Assembly: GCA_900539915.1 (NCBI GenBank)
Contig: UQDU01000007.1
Span: forward strand, 8,061 to 72,060
DNA length: 64,000 bases
Direction: 5' to 3'
Source of the DNA: an uncultured Bacteroidales bacterium
Lineage (GTDB): Bacteria > Bacteroidota > Bacteroidia > Bacteroidales > Muribaculaceae
Shown here: positions 63,177 through 64,000 of the stretch, piece by piece
Layout: each line of letters opens with the position of its first letter
How positions within the stretch are numbered: the stretch's first letter is position 1
Notes under the pieces: model-generated
Seen by the model: only the letters and a program-made list of their open reading frames with translations
The model's database searches: none
Told to the model about the DNA's origin: nothing
Translations under genes and position numbers: made by a program

Positions 63177-63620
63177 TTAGGACAGTTCGCACTCGTCCCA
63201 GTCATGCCCTGTGTGCCGATAGAGCCTCTCAAGCTCCTCCTTGGTGCCTTCCCCTTTGTGATGTGTCTCCTGGTTACGTACATAGTTGATTACCGTGTCC
63301 AGCGTTGTCGGGTCTTTTGACTCAGAAAAGAAGCCCTCACACCATCCGTCAAAATCGGGGAAAAGCCCACATTTGCGCATCCATTGGCTGGTGCGGCTCT
63401 TGATTTCCTGAATCAGTTTTGCCTTGGATATTGACGAGTGGACATCCACCACCATGTGTATATGGTCTTCCACTCCGTTTATGCGGTAGAGATAGCACTG
63501 TCGCTCTTTGAGCATGTTCCAGATAACGCGGTACAAATGCTCGCGGACCTCCATCGGTATGGCCGGACGGCGCCCTTTAGTGGCGAATACAAAATGCTGT
63601 ATGTCAAGGGTATGACTCAT
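63177..63620 (-). CDS. Y1 (HUH) transposase, IS200/REP-associated type
   Basis: 147 residues. HxH motif in GVEDHIHMVVDVH and the catalytic Tyr in LDTVINYVRNQETHH are as in single-strand Y1 transposases. It starts MSHTLDIQHFVFATKGRRP. The length is right for IS200 TnpA or a REP-associated transposase; there is no TnpB. It lies between 118-bp inverted repeats carrying GTCCCGGAGGGAC palindromes, which is not the usual IS200 end structure. The reading frame is intact. Confidence 0.88.
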   Translation of the reverse strand: MSHTLDIQHFVFATKGRRPAIPMEVREHLYRVIWNMLKERQCYLYRINGVEDHIHMVVDVHSSISKAKLIQEIKSRTSQWMRKCGLFPDFDGWCEGFFSESKDPTTLDTVINYVRNQETHHKGEGTKEELERLYRHTGHDWDECELS

Positions 63621-63668
63621 GGCGTATTTTTTGCTAAGATAGCACTATTCTTATATAATAGCAAGTTT

Positions 63669-63785
63669 GCTACCATAAATCCGTCCCTCCGGGACTCTAC
63701 CTCGTGTGTGCGCTCGTGGCCGGAGACTCGGCATGGCTGCGCCATCCCTCATCCCCGGTTAAGCATGAGTACGTCCCTCCGGGAC
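63669..63785. repeat. Long inverted repeat, right copy
   Basis: Inverted partner of 63056-63173. Two GTCCCTCCGGGAC-type palindromes at its ends. The gap 63621-64000 holds this and another palindrome pair. Confidence 0.75.
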
Positions 63786-63846
63786 TCTACCCCTTGTGTG
63801 CTCGGGGCCGTGTGCTTGGGGAAAAGTTGCTGAACTGTAAAATAAA

Positions 63847-63918
63847 TTGTAGGGCTGCACCCTGGTGCAGCCGTTACACCCTGATAATCAGCGGATGCAC
63901 CAGGGTACATCCCTACAA
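63847..63918. repeat. Inverted palindrome pair, TTGTAGGG termini
   Basis: TTGTAGGGCTGCACC ... GGATGCACCAGGG ... CCCTACAA is symmetrical about its centre, with GCACC/GGTGC hairpins. Resembles the TGTAGGGACGCACC palindromes in porW. Confidence 0.6.
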
Positions 63919-64000
63919 TCTGGCGGTTTGGGATGCGGTGGTTTGCTGTGCTGGCGTGCAGAGGTGGGTTTTAGATGAAGGGCTGGAGGGCGGTGGGGGA

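Noticed and set aside
63177..63620. Complete IS200 element with standard ends
   Set aside because: The usual sub-terminal hairpins are absent; the flanks are long inverted repeats. Only the transposase itself is called with confidence.

Overview
The window looks like chromosome from a gut-type Bacteroidales bacterium, most likely Muribaculaceae or a close relative. The gene content is typical of the order: pyrophosphate-dependent phosphofructokinase, cobalamin-dependent MetH, GdhA plus AmtB, a SprE/PorW type IX secretion lipoprotein, HU next to a COX24-type mini-protein and RNase E/G, and MtaB next to ribosomal protein S1. Many genes are headed by the Bacteroidota promoter (TAnnTTTG at -7, often TTG about 19-20 bp upstream). 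The family-level assignment is inference. There is one tRNA, no rRNA and no CRISPR array.

Layout. 1-14.7 kb: partial priA, an EamA transporter, PPi-PFK, an Lrp regulator coupled to a polytopic membrane protein, DsbD, a holin-like gene, a double acyltransferase-3 protein with radA, and a formate/nitrite-type channel. 14.7-23 kb: tRNA-Pro, metH, amtB, a SpoU-type RNA methyltransferase, another EamA transporter, and an OmpA lipoprotein. 23.3-29.1 kb: an export operon (TolC, HlyD, two ABC-2 permeases) and a four-helix-bundle protein. 29.2-41.6 kb: a 2543-residue secreted modular protein with a type-IX-like C-terminus, followed by SprE/PorW, in a repeat-rich stretch. 41.6-48.7 kb: nadE, then the coupled series mtaB, lysophospholipid acyltransferase, glycosyltransferase, and rpsA. 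48.8-52.4 kb: accessory DNA with a DUF695 gene, alternating repeats, a structured unknown element, a three-gene toxin-antitoxin-chaperone-like operon with a broken toxin, and a glycosyltransferase. 52.6-60 kb: gdhA, amidase plus anchored phage-type protein, dxr, HU, COX24-type mini-protein, rng, and a UbiA-type prenyltransferase. 60-64 kb: small genes, a BlaR1/BlaI-like pair, and a Y1 (HUH) transposase inside long inverted repeats.

The most interesting features are: (i) the HigB-HigA-SecB-like (TAC) operon at 49.97-51.28 kb, with a one-base lesion in the toxin and an aromatic C-terminal tail on the antitoxin; (ii) a MITE-like family with AATGTCACTAAC-type termini and GGACATGCC palindromes, two copies of which flank the porW gene with 9-bp direct repeats; (iii) related GGACGCACC palindromes inserted in frame in porW; (iv) CTTATAAG palindrome arrays in at least five intergenic gaps; and (v) a possible structured RNA at 49.6-49.9 kb.

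All functional names rest on reading motifs and family resemblance by eye. No database search or folding program was run.
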